From an uncultured Clostridia bacterium (GTDB taxonomy: Bacteria > Bacillota > Clostridia > Christensenellales > CAAEEZ01), in the NCBI GenBank assembly GCA_934365195.1, contig CAKRNA010000005.1:100019-164018 (forward strand): DNA of 64,000 bases. Reading direction: 5' to 3'. The notes under the pieces were generated by a model. The model had not been told where the DNA came from, did not search any database, and was given only the letters and a program-made list of their open reading frames with translations. Within the stretch, counting starts at the first letter, position 1, and each line of letters starts with the position of its first letter. Both the position numbers and the translations under genes were made by a program. This document shows, piece by piece, positions 46,336 through 55,299 of this stretch.

Positions 46336-47508
46336 ATGAGCGTTAGAGGAAAATATCGTCTTAAAACCACTTTAAGAGTACTTTTCATACTTCTTGCCAT
46401 TTACCTATGCTTTGTAATATGCACGATGATTGCGGCAATTTCAAGCACGTCTAAAAACACTCAAAAGTACTACGAAAGGCAAATTAACCATATCAACAGC
46501 CTAGAAAGTAGGTACGCTAGCGGAGAACTTAAACCGTGCAACGAGGACGACTTTGCAAACTTTTCAACAGCCGACACCTCGGACGTTAAAATAAACAGGC
46601 TTACCTATCTTGCCACTCACAATAGTTACAAAAAGGAACTTGACCAAGAGAATTATTTTTGCTTTAACTACGGTATTCCTTACGCCGGCGGCTTGCACGG
46701 ACCTACCGCCTACAACTACGGCTTTGAAACCTTGACCGACCAACTTAACAACGGCATTCGCAGTTTCGAACTAGACGCACACTACCGCCGAAACGGTAAA
46801 ATGGAATGCGTGCACAACACTATGCTTGACAACAACTCCACCTGTATCGACTTTGCCCTTACCTTTAAGGAACTTAATATTTGGTCTAATCACAACCCAA
46901 ACCACCTACCCGTTATGATACTTGTGGAATTGAAAAAAGGCGCTTGGATATTCGACACAAAGTCCCTAACCGCTAACGACGTGCAAAACCTTGGCGCTAA
47001 GGCAAAAGAGGTGCTTGGCGATAAACTGTACACCCCTAAAAATATGCTTAGTGACGGCGGAGTAACCGATTTTGAAGAGATGGTTGAGGGCGATAAGTAC
47101 CCTACAATCGACCAAATGCGTGGCAAAATTATGTTTATTTTGCACCCCGGTTACGCAACCGACGATTACGTAAACCTTGACAAAACCCTAGATAAGCAAT
47201 ATTTCTTCCCTGTTCTTGACGGAAAAGACGTGCTAAAAAATCCAAGCCTAACCAAGTACACTTGCTTTGCTTTGTCAAACGAGCCTACGAAACAAGAGGT
47301 TACCACCCTTACCGCCAAGTACAATATGATTGTAAGAACTAGGATTGATATCCACCCAACAGTAAAACAATCGGACGTTGACGCAGGCTTAAAGGCTAAT
47401 GCAAATATCTTATCGTCGGACTGCCCTCCAAGGACGGACGGCACCGCAAAACATATCGCTTATCTAGATAGAGCAAACAAAAAGACCATTATCCTTAACA
47501 AAAGATAA
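46336..47508 (+). CDS. Calcium-dependent PI-PLC-like phospholipase, membrane anchored
   Basis: 390 residues with an N-terminal helix (about 9-32: LRVLFILLAIYLCFVICTMI). The catalytic TIM barrel has THNSYK, SFELDAHYRRNG and VHNTML, with MILVELKKG; this resembles the Ca2+-dependent phosphoinositide phospholipase C family of bacteria. His residues in THNS and VHN are candidates for catalysis. It likely works on membrane or host lipids outside the cell. AAGGAG precedes the ATG, and TATAAT at 46293-46298 may be the -10. Confidence 0.82.
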   Translation: MSVRGKYRLKTTLRVLFILLAIYLCFVICTMIAAISSTSKNTQKYYERQINHINSLESRYASGELKPCNEDDFANFSTADTSDVKINRLTYLATHNSYKKELDQENYFCFNYGIPYAGGLHGPTAYNYGFETLTDQLNNGIRSFELDAHYRRNGKMECVHNTMLDNNSTCIDFALTFKELNIWSNHNPNHLPVMILVELKKGAWIFDTKSLTANDVQNLGAKAKEVLGDKLYTPKNMLSDGGVTDFEEMVEGDKYPTIDQMRGKIMFILHPGYATDDYVNLDKTLDKQYFFPVLDGKDVLKNPSLTKYTCFALSNEPTKQEVTTLTAKYNMIVRTRIDIHPTVKQSDVDAGLKANANILSSDCPPRTDGTAKHIAYLDRANKKTIILNKR

Positions 47509-47636
47509 TTTTTGCTGCCGTTTAGCAAACAAACGGTAAGTTGCAAAAAACCGTAAGCAATTAAGCGGTGCTACGCAATATGATGACTATTTTTATATAA
47601 ATATATATAATAAAACATAAATAAAACAACAATAAA

Positions 47637-47671
47637 AAATACGCCCTACTTATACTTAGGGCGTATTTTTA
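47637..47671. terminator. Bidirectional terminator
   Basis: Stem TACGCCCTA and TAGGGCGTA with A and T runs at the two sides, between the convergent PI-PLC-like and M28 genes. It serves both. Confidence 0.85.
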
Positions 47672-47709
47672 TTAAAATTAGAGTGGATTTGTTACTATTT
47701 AATCTTGTT

Positions 47710-48948
47710 TTAGCGCTTACTTTCCAGTTCGTTTATCTTTCTTATCATATTATCCATCACTTCACAACTCTTTTCAAGGGTGTTCATATCCAAGCCTTCG
47801 TAAGTATCTCTTAGAGTGTGGTAATAGTCGGTTAGCACAGGTTTTTGAGCGTTTATCGTCACCGTTTTGTAGCCTTTTCTGTAAAACGGCGTAGAGTCGC
47901 AACCACCTACGGGGTTGGATATAATATGAGGTTTTAGTCCTGCCTCCTCTATGCTCTCCACCGTGCATTTTATTAGCCCTTTGTCAAAGTGAGAGAACAA
48001 CCACATATCGCCTTTTACTGCGTTAAAATGCTCGTAATCTCTAAAACTATCAAGGTTTAACACGTAAGGGTTTACAAGTAGTCCGTCCTTTTTGTGTTGT
48101 TTTACAAACTCGAAAGCACCTTTAAGCCCTGCCTCCTCGCTGCCAAGCCCTGCCACAATCACTCTGCAATTATCAGGCACAAGGTTTTCCTCTTTAATAC
48201 GCTTAGCCGTGTAAAGCGCAAGCCCCACTCCGCTAAGGTTATCCATCGCCCCGGGCGCAGCCTTCCTCTTATCCCACGACAAGTATTTCATCAAAAAGTA
48301 CATAGGGAAAATAAACGCAAGCGGCACGAATGCAAACACCATAGCCACCGTGTTATTTACGTCGTAACCTGCCGAAATACCTATGCCGTAACTTGCCCTA
48401 TTTACAAAATTCAAAATGCCCATTACCATAAGCGCAATTACGCACACTATTCCCGATGCGGTTTTCAGTATTGCCGTGTTAGGATTTGTTGCGCTGTGTT
48501 GCCAACACCAACTGCTATCGATATGCCCGCTCATCACAATGGTGTAATCAGGCTTGCCGTTTTTAGCCTCCATTACCGAGTACACGTTTGTAGACGGCTC
48601 TTGCTTGAACAAAAAGTCGAACACGCCTGAGTAGGTGAACACTTGAAAAACTGCAAATATCAGCGTAAGCGCACACATAATTGCTGCAACAAGCGGCGAC
48701 ATATAGTATGCAATAAGGCTAAAAAGCCCCATTCCGCCAAGGATAGGAATAGCCCCGATACTTGCCCTAGGCGCTACCAAAAACCTTTCGCACTTGGTAT
48801 CAACTCCTAGTTCGTCGGTAAAAATCTGTTGCATTTCTTTTGCAGCCAGCCCTTCCTCCACGCTACCGGGTAGCCTAGGACCGAATTTATCAATTATTCT
48901 CTTTGTAAAATCGTAAATATATTTTGCACCCTGCTTAAAATCTGCCAT
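47710..48948 (-). CDS. Membrane M28 family metallopeptidase
   Basis: 412 residues. Zinc-site motifs of M28 are visible: SGHIDSSW, GAMDNLSGVG, LGSEEAGLKGA and a final His in TDYYHTLRD. Transmembrane helices come before the first motif (about 65-110) and between the first and second (about 160-185 and 205-225). So helices are inserted within the catalytic fold, unlike soluble aminopeptidases. The substrate is unknown. The topology suggests processing at the membrane. Confidence 0.83.
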   Translation of the reverse strand: MADFKQGAKYIYDFTKRIIDKFGPRLPGSVEEGLAAKEMQQIFTDELGVDTKCERFLVAPRASIGAIPILGGMGLFSLIAYYMSPLVAAIMCALTLIFAVFQVFTYSGVFDFLFKQEPSTNVYSVMEAKNGKPDYTIVMSGHIDSSWCWQHSATNPNTAILKTASGIVCVIALMVMGILNFVNRASYGIGISAGYDVNNTVAMVFAFVPLAFIFPMYFLMKYLSWDKRKAAPGAMDNLSGVGLALYTAKRIKEENLVPDNCRVIVAGLGSEEAGLKGAFEFVKQHKKDGLLVNPYVLNLDSFRDYEHFNAVKGDMWLFSHFDKGLIKCTVESIEEAGLKPHIISNPVGGCDSTPFYRKGYKTVTINAQKPVLTDYYHTLRDTYEGLDMNTLEKSCEVMDNMIRKINELESKR

Positions 48949-49278
48949 AAATCCCCCAAAGTTGTAATAATAAAAAAATTATAACACTCAATTTTTCGAT
49001 ATTCAACAATTACGCAGAAAAGTCTTTTTACCAAACTAAACTTTTTTTGTTTTTTATAAATTTAACTATAATTTTTCTTATAAAACGCAAAAATTCGGCG
49101 TTATTTATACATTTAGGCGTTTTTTCATCTATAATTATGCGTAAAAAAATTAAGAATTTCAAAAATTTACTATGCGTTTTTTGGACTTTAGTCTAATTTT
49201 GTACTTTTATTCAAATAAACATTGACTTGACTTTTTTCCTATGATAAAATTTTAGTAAGCAAAAGTTTAGAGGTTTAC
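48949..49278. other. Intergenic region with TetR promoter
   Basis: AT-rich, no gene. It carries the promoter of the TetR operon at 49222-49250 and, on the other strand, the upstream region of the M28 gene. Confidence 0.6.
49222..49250 (+). promoter_or_regulatory. Promoter of the TetR operon
   Basis: TTGACT (49222-49227), 17 bases, TAAAAT (49245-49250), 29 bases before the GTG start of the regulator. Confidence 0.65.
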
Positions 49279-49842
49279 GTGGAAAAGTTAACAAGACAAA
49301 GACGAAAAAGGAATAAGACTCACAACAGCATTATGCACTCGGCAAAGGCACTTTTCGAACAAAGAGGCATAGGCAACGTGACCATTGACGAAATCAGCGA
49401 AAATGCGGACGTATCTCGTAGCACTTTTTTCACCCATTTTCAGTCTATCGACGCCTTACTTCTTGAACTTGCCAACCAAGAAATAGAAGATTTGCTTGAA
49501 GTGGTTAAAAAGGAAAACAAAACGGGGCTAGCAAATATAGAACTGCTGTTTTGCAAACTGCTTGACGATATTTACAACTACCCTTCCTTATCGATGTTTT
49601 TACTAACCAACAATATTTTGTCCAACAAAAACCAGTCCTGCAAACCTATCGTAGACATTATTAAAAACGATTTACAGGAAAGCAACGTAAATAAAAAGGA
49701 CTTTTCAATCGACGAAACTTGCGGCTTATTACTAGGCACGGTTTTTGGTCCGCTTTATCAAAAATTCATAGAAGGCACGCCTTTTAATGATATAAAAGAG
49801 CAAAAAAGAACAATACACAAAATACTTACGCTATTAAAATAA
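49279..49842 (+). CDS. TetR/AcrR family transcriptional regulator
   Basis: 187 residues. The N-terminal helix-turn-helix is typical: IMHSAKALFEQRGIGNVTID, then VSRSTFFTHFQSIDALL. The C-terminal part would bind a ligand. GAGG lies before the GTG start. It leads the aminotransferase and aldolase genes, 15 bases downstream, so it probably regulates its own operon in response to a metabolite. Confidence 0.9.
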   Translation: MEKLTRQRRKRNKTHNSIMHSAKALFEQRGIGNVTIDEISENADVSRSTFFTHFQSIDALLLELANQEIEDLLEVVKKENKTGLANIELLFCKLLDDIYNYPSLSMFLLTNNILSNKNQSCKPIVDIIKNDLQESNVNKKDFSIDETCGLLLGTVFGPLYQKFIEGTPFNDIKEQKRTIHKILTLLK

Positions 49843-49857
49843 TGGAGGAAAATTACA

Positions 49858-51357
49858 ATGGCAGACGGATACTCTATCACTAATTATGAAAAAGCCGGCG
49901 ACATCAACGCAAGGCTAAAAAAATTAACTGACGCAACTATTTACGACATATCTGAGGATTATCACAAAGAAGTGCTTAACTACTTTGAAACCAAATGCAA
50001 AAAGTCTAAGGAAATCACCGCAGAGGCTAAAACCTATATCCCGGGTGGCGTTCAACACAACCTTGCATTCAACTACCCGTTCCCGATTTGCATCACCAAG
50101 GCTGAAGGGGCGTTCCTATATGACCTTGACGGCAACAAATACTACGACTTCTTACAGGCAGGCGGCCCTACGATTTTAGGCTCTAACTACCCTGTTGTAA
50201 AAGACCAAGTAAGAGAACTAATCGACAACTGCGGACCTGTTACAGGCTTATTCCACGAGGCAGAACTACTACTTGCAAAAGAAATTCAAAAGCAAATGCC
50301 TGCCTGCGAAATGTTCAGAATGTTAGGCTCAGGTACAGAGTCCGTTATGGCTGCTATCCGTGTATCGAGATGCGCTACTCACAACAAACGTGTAATCAAA
50401 GTCGGCGGCGCTTACCACGGTTGGAGCGACCAAATGGTTTACGGCTTGAAAATTCCTGGCTCAAGAAACTTCTTAGAGTCTCACGGTATTCCTAGCGGCT
50501 GCTTTGGTACTACCGACGAAGTAAGACCAAACGACCTAAATATGCTAGAAAAAATGTTAAAACGCAACAAACTTAAAGGTGGCACGGCGTGTGTTATCGT
50601 AGAGCCGGTTGGTCCTGAGTCAGGCACAAGACCTGTTGACTACGACTACAACCAAAAAGCACTAGAACTTGCTCATAAGTACGGCGCATTATTTATCTTC
50701 GACGAAGTTGTTACCGGATTTAGAGTTGGCTTGCACGGTGCACAAGGCTACTTCAACGTTAAGCCGGACCTTACCATATTTGGTAAAATTATTGCAGGTG
50801 GTTACCCTGCTGCCGGTGGTGTTGGCGGTAAAAAAGAATATATCAGCCTAATGGCTGCCGGTGTTGCAGGACTTGGAAAGAGGGCTTACGTAGGCGGAAC
50901 GCTTGCTGCTAACCCACTATCTTCTTACGCAGGCTACTGCACTATAAAAGAAATCGAAAGAACCAACGCTTGCGAAAAGGCAGGTAAAGCAGGCGACAGA
51001 CTAGCAAAAGGCTTGCAAGATTTGTGCGACAAATACTCTTTGCCATACGCAGTTTACAACCAAGGCTCTATCGTTCACTTAGAGTGCTCCGGCGCAATGA
51101 GTTACGACTACTCCTCAATGTGTTTGTTAAACAGCGTTATCCCTATGTTAAAGAACAAACAAATGATGACCGAAAGAAAGGTTGTTATGGAGCACATGGG
51201 CGCAGCATATATGGCTAACGGCATCGTTACCCTTGCAGGTAGCAGATTGTACACCTCTATGGCAGACACCGACGAGATTATCGACGGCGCATTAGAGAGA
51301 TTTGACAGCGTATTCAAGCACGTAGTAGACACCGGAAGAACCGGATTTGAAAAATAG
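49858..51357 (+). CDS. Class III aminotransferase / glutamate-1-semialdehyde aminomutase-like
   Basis: 499 residues, PLP fold type I. The PLP-site motifs include GSGTESVMAAIRVSR, FDEVVTGFR and the likely Schiff-base Lys in LTIFGKIIAGG. A GGAGG site lies upstream. It resembles the aminomutase/omega-aminotransferase group, but the absence of other haem genes argues against haem synthesis. It works with the two class II aldolase proteins downstream, probably on an amino-sugar or similar compound. Confidence 0.85.
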   Translation: MADGYSITNYEKAGDINARLKKLTDATIYDISEDYHKEVLNYFETKCKKSKEITAEAKTYIPGGVQHNLAFNYPFPICITKAEGAFLYDLDGNKYYDFLQAGGPTILGSNYPVVKDQVRELIDNCGPVTGLFHEAELLLAKEIQKQMPACEMFRMLGSGTESVMAAIRVSRCATHNKRVIKVGGAYHGWSDQMVYGLKIPGSRNFLESHGIPSGCFGTTDEVRPNDLNMLEKMLKRNKLKGGTACVIVEPVGPESGTRPVDYDYNQKALELAHKYGALFIFDEVVTGFRVGLHGAQGYFNVKPDLTIFGKIIAGGYPAAGGVGGKKEYISLMAAGVAGLGKRAYVGGTLAANPLSSYAGYCTIKEIERTNACEKAGKAGDRLAKGLQDLCDKYSLPYAVYNQGSIVHLECSGAMSYDYSSMCLLNSVIPMLKNKQMMTERKVVMEHMGAAYMANGIVTLAGSRLYTSMADTDEIIDGALERFDSVFKHVVDTGRTGFEK

Positions 51358-51365
51358 AGGTAAAT

Positions 51366-51998
51366 ATGGCATATAACCACGTAAACGCTATACTTGACGC
51401 AGTAAACAACCTTGTGAGAGAAAATCTTGTAGACGGCAAAAACGATAGGATTAGCCACAAGGCGCAAGGCGGAATGTATATAACGAAAAAGGGCGTAGAT
51501 TTTGCTAAAATCACCGAGGCGGACGTAGAGTTTGTAAAGTTTGGCGAAAGCACAGACGACAGCGAGATAAAACTTCACACCGACCTATACCAAAGCAACG
51601 CCGAAGTGAACGCAATTTGTCATACTCACCCGTTTTATTGCACCACGATTAGCAAGGTAGGGGTGAAAATTCCACCTATTCTAGACGATATGGCGCAAAT
51701 CGTTGGTCCAAGCGCAAAAGTTGCCGTTTCCCCTGCGTTCAAGGACGTGAAAAAGGCGCTAAAACGCAGAAATTGTTGTCTAATAAACGGCGATGGTATC
51801 ATTGCTACCACTCGCACGCTTAACGAATGCGTTACCGCTTGTTTAGTACTAGAAAAGGCAGGCAAATGCTTTATCGAGGGCTACTCTGTCGGAAAGCCGC
51901 TAGCCCTACCTACTTGGGAGGCTGCGCTAATGCACGTAGTGTACTTAAAGAAGTACAGCAAAACCAACCAAGCAAATAAACTACAAGAGGAGCAATAG
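51366..51998 (+). CDS. Class II aldolase/adducin protein with a degenerate metal site
   Basis: 210 residues. The first metal pair is present in ICHTHPFYC, but the third ligand (usually HHG near the C-terminal part) is replaced by LINGDGIIA, and the N-terminal segment RISHKAQGGMYIT differs from the usual NxSxR form. A non-catalytic or differently acting partner of the next gene is possible. The spacing to the aminotransferase is 8 bases. Confidence 0.8.
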   Translation: MAYNHVNAILDAVNNLVRENLVDGKNDRISHKAQGGMYITKKGVDFAKITEADVEFVKFGESTDDSEIKLHTDLYQSNAEVNAICHTHPFYCTTISKVGVKIPPILDDMAQIVGPSAKVAVSPAFKDVKKALKRRNCCLINGDGIIATTRTLNECVTACLVLEKAGKCFIEGYSVGKPLALPTWEAALMHVVYLKKYSKTNQANKLQEEQ

Positions 51999-51999
51999 T

Positions 52000-52638
52000 A
52001 TGACCGAACAAGAAAAAAGAGAATTAGTAATAGCAACAGGAATACGTATGCTAAATGAAAACCTAGTACAAGGTACGTGGGGCAACATTTCCATTCGTCT
52101 TGACGATACGCACATGCTATGCACCCCTAGTGGACTAGATTACAAGGACTTAAAGCCGGAGGATATCCCGGTCGTAGACATCAACACTTTGGAGTGGACC
52201 GGCAGCAAAAAGCCAACGTCGGAGAGGAAACTTCACGCAGCAATCTATCGTGAAAGGCCAAACGTAACTGCGGTGCTACACAGCCATCCGCTAAACTGCT
52301 CCGTTATTGCTTGCACAAAAAAGCCCGTTCCTGTGATAAGTGACGAAATGAGGGACTTAGTTGGCGGTAGCCTAATCGTTGCAAAATACGGCATACCGGG
52401 TACTCAAACTATGGCGGACAACACAATGGCGGCATTAAAGGACAGAAACGGCGCACTACTAGCGCACCACGGGGCAATATCTTGTGGCGACGATATGGAG
52501 CAAGCCTACCAAACCTTGAAGTGCATGGAGAACTCTTGCAGAGATTACGTAATGCAATCGGCTATGGAGGAACTGGGCGAGGCAACCCCTAGCCAAGACC
52601 TAACCACAAAACTATTTTTAAAAAAGTTTAACGGCTAA
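52000..52638 (+). CDS. Class II aldolase (fuculose-phosphate aldolase-like)
   Basis: 212 residues with a complete zinc site: VLHSHPLNC and LAHHGAIS, plus the phosphate-region GTWGNISIRLDD and TPSGLDYKDL. Such enzymes split or epimerise sugar phosphates. It overlaps in operon with the degenerate paralogue one base upstream. The substrate is not known. Confidence 0.88.
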   Translation: MTEQEKRELVIATGIRMLNENLVQGTWGNISIRLDDTHMLCTPSGLDYKDLKPEDIPVVDINTLEWTGSKKPTSERKLHAAIYRERPNVTAVLHSHPLNCSVIACTKKPVPVISDEMRDLVGGSLIVAKYGIPGTQTMADNTMAALKDRNGALLAHHGAISCGDDMEQAYQTLKCMENSCRDYVMQSAMEELGEATPSQDLTTKLFLKKFNG

Positions 52639-52653
52639 CAACCGAAAACCTAC

Positions 52654-52680
52654 AAAAAAGAGCGTTTAATCGCTCTTTTT
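52654..52680 (+). terminator. Terminator of the TetR operon
   Basis: AAAAAGAGCG-TTTAAT-CGCTCTTTTT, 16 bases after the last gene. Confidence 0.9.
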
Positions 52681-52683
52681 TTG

Positions 52684-52978
52684 TTATCGTTTTATTTTGC
52701 TTATTCTTTTAATTTGCTGTTTTTGTTTTGCTTTTTATTATTTTCCGTCGTTATTTTGTAATTTTTAGTTGCCGCTTTTGTTATAACTTAAAGTCGCTTT
52801 TAGTTGCCGTTTGTTGCAAAAATCTTAGTAATTTTAATTACCGTTATTGTTATTTTTTTAGTAAAATTTTTCCTATCTTTGTCACGGCAAATCCCCGTTT
52901 TGTAGCCCTTGTAACCATCAGAAAAGTACAAAATCAGCAGTTTATCGGTAGTTTTTAACGCATAAACCTTGGTTTTTG
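52684..52978. other. Intergenic region, no convincing gene
   Basis: T-rich on the plus strand with short repeated bits (TTTAGTTGCCG). No frame has a ribosome binding site or family similarity. Confidence 0.5.
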
Positions 52979-53596
52979 CTATTTTGTAGCAAGTACGGTT
53001 AGCCAACTTTCCTTTTCGTGCATCACCATAATCACTTCGCTAAACCCTGTGTCTTCTAGATAGTAATGCAGTTGCTCGGTAGAGTACACGTTAAAGCCTT
53101 GTATCTGTCTTTTCAAATCCAAATTGTACTCGTGCTTTTCCTCGCACGCATAGGTTTCAAAAATCATACAAAACGTGCCGCCCTTAGTAAGCACCCTATT
53201 TATCTGGTTAAAGCACACCAAAATATCCTTCCAAAAGTACACGGTTTCAACGGCGGTAACAAGGTCGAAAGTTTCGCTATCAAACGGCAATTTTCTAGCG
53301 TCCGCCTTTTCCACCACCAGCCTACCTGCCGAATATAGCGCCTCGTTATTTTCCTTAGTAGCCATAACGGACACGGGCGAAATATCCACCCCTGCCAAGT
53401 TTTCCACGTTTTGCGATAGCAGTTTAATCGTGTTTCCGCCGCCGCAACCCACGTCTAACGCAGCGTTCACGCCACTTAAATCCAAATGGCTAAGCCCCCA
53501 CTCAGTAAGTGGCAAATGGTGAATATTCATGTGTTTAGTTAGCCTTACGCCCTCCTCACCCGTAGGGTTAGCAAACTGATTAGGATTAAATTCCAT
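52979..53596 (-). CDS. Class I SAM-dependent methyltransferase
   Basis: 205 residues. Motif I is ALDVGCGGGNTIKLL, followed by the acidic loop AGVDISPVSV and the DLVTAVETVYFW segment, as in small-molecule methyltransferases. The substrate is unknown. GAGGA precedes the ATG. It stands alone. Confidence 0.87.
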   Translation of the reverse strand: MEFNPNQFANPTGEEGVRLTKHMNIHHLPLTEWGLSHLDLSGVNAALDVGCGGGNTIKLLSQNVENLAGVDISPVSVMATKENNEALYSAGRLVVEKADARKLPFDSETFDLVTAVETVYFWKDILVCFNQINRVLTKGGTFCMIFETYACEEKHEYNLDLKRQIQGFNVYSTEQLHYYLEDTGFSEVIMVMHEKESWLTVLATK

Positions 53597-53754
53597 ACCT
53601 TCCTCCTGTCAAATCCGCATGCGCAAATCTTTATAATCAAGTAGGGCAACACGCCAAAAGCGATTTAACGCCACTTTTACTTGGTAATCGTAGCAAGGCG
53701 TCACGCATTGTGTACCGTTAAACTTTTAGCGCTCACGCTTAATATTGCCTAGTT

Positions 53755-55299
53755 TTAAATTTGGTATTTATCTATTATTTTTTCAGCGATTTTCAGCCCG
53801 TCCACAGCAGCACTCATAATGCCGCCTGCGTATCCTGCGCCCTCGCCCGACGGATACAGCCCCTTAACGCTGCTTTCAAAACCCTCGTCACGCAATATGC
53901 GAACGGGCGAACTACTCCTCGTTTCCACACCCGTAAGCACGCTGTCGCCGTCATTAAAGCCTTTCAATTTTTTGTCGAAGTTTTCCAGCCCTAAAACGAG
54001 GCTATCAGCCACAAACTTTGGCAGACACTCTCTAAGATTAGCCAGCGTATATCTTTTCACACTAGGCGTAATTTTGCCTATTTTGGTACTTTTCACGCCC
54101 TTTTTAAAGTCCTTTAATAGTTGGCAAGGCGGATTACCAGCCCCCACCTTAAAGGCAAGCCTCTCGTATTTTCGTTGCAGTTCCACGCCTGCCAAAACGT
54201 CCTCGGACGGAAAATCGCTAGGCGTAACGTTCACCAGCACGGCAGAGTTTGTGTTCACGTTGTTTCTTGCGTAGTTGCTCATACCGTTCACCACGATACC
54301 ACAATCCTCGCTAGACGAATTTATCACCTCACCGCCGGGGCAGTTGCAAAAAGTAAACACCGACCTCCCGTTATCTAGGTGACAAGCCAGTTTGTAGTCG
54401 GCGGCAGATAGCCCTTTGACGCCCTTGTGTTGCACGTTGTCCACGTCCTCTCTCAAGTGTTCGATGCGCACGCCCATAGCGAATGGTTTTTGCTCCATTA
54501 CAACGCCGTAACGCTTCATAAGGCAGAAAATATCCCTTGCGCTGTGCCCCGTAGCCAGCACGACGTCGGCGGTATCTATCACGAATTTCTCGTTTGCCTC
54601 CACCACCAGCCCCGTGATTTTGCCCTCGCTTACCAAAATATCCACAACTTTGTGATTAAACCTAACCGAGCCGCCCAGCCTTTCTATTTCCTTGCGGATA
54701 TTAGGCAACACGATTTGCAGTTTGTCCGTGCCGATATGCGGCTTGGCTAGGTAGTTTACGTCCTCGCTAGCGCCAAACTTTACAAAGGTCTCCTTCACGA
54801 ATTTGCACCTGTCGTCACGAATACCGCTGTTCAGTTTCCCGTCCGAGAAAGCCCCCGCACCGCCCTCGCCGAACTGCACGTTACTCTCCTTGTCCAAAAC
54901 GCCCGTCAGGTTAAATTTCTCCACCTTTTCCCGTCTTACGTCCATGCGGTCGCCCCGCTCCAAAACGATAGGTTTCAGCCCTGCCATTGCCAAACCCAGC
55001 GCCGCAAACACGCCCGCAGGTCCAAAGCCCACCACCACAGGTCTAAGGTTTGATTTTGCGTTTTTCACCTCGTATTTCACGTCCACGTATTCTTTCACCT
55101 TGGGGCTGTTTATCTTGCCGTCGTAGTCAAAAGCGGCGGAAAGAACGTAGCACACCTCTCGCCTGCTATCCAAGGAAAGTTTCAGTTTTTTCACGCTGAG
55201 AATTTTATTTTTATCTATTTTCAAAAAAGAACCGATAGCGTCCTTAACGATATTGTCGTCAAAGCCTATCGGTAATTTTAGGTCACGTACTTCGTACAT
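53755..55299 (-). CDS. FAD-dependent oxidoreductase (COG2509-like)
   Basis: 514 residues. The N-terminal 80 residues (YEVRDLKLPIGFDD) precede an FAD Rossmann motif VVVGFGPAGVFAALGLA; further motifs are VQFGEGGAGAFSDGKLN and the C-terminal YPSGEGAGYAGGIMSAA. The family is widespread in Clostridia with no settled role. It overlaps the next flavoprotein gene by one base. Confidence 0.87.
   Translation of the reverse strand: MYEVRDLKLPIGFDDNIVKDAIGSFLKIDKNKILSVKKLKLSLDSRREVCYVLSAAFDYDGKINSPKVKEYVDVKYEVKNAKSNLRPVVVGFGPAGVFAALGLAMAGLKPIVLERGDRMDVRREKVEKFNLTGVLDKESNVQFGEGGAGAFSDGKLNSGIRDDRCKFVKETFVKFGASEDVNYLAKPHIGTDKLQIVLPNIRKEIERLGGSVRFNHKVVDILVSEGKITGLVVEANEKFVIDTADVVLATGHSARDIFCLMKRYGVVMEQKPFAMGVRIEHLREDVDNVQHKGVKGLSAADYKLACHLDNGRSVFTFCNCPGGEVINSSSEDCGIVVNGMSNYARNNVNTNSAVLVNVTPSDFPSEDVLAGVELQRKYERLAFKVGAGNPPCQLLKDFKKGVKSTKIGKITPSVKRYTLANLRECLPKFVADSLVLGLENFDKKLKGFNDGDSVLTGVETRSSSPVRILRDEGFESSVKGLYPSGEGAGYAGGIMSAAVDGLKIAEKIIDKYQI

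Noticed and set aside
49858..51357. Haem biosynthesis gene hemL
   Set aside because: It resembles HemL in fold, but lies in an operon with aldolase-type proteins and no haem genes.
52800..53006. 68-residue minus-strand ORF
   Set aside because: No ribosome binding site, overlaps the methyltransferase end, low-complexity Lys/Thr sequence.
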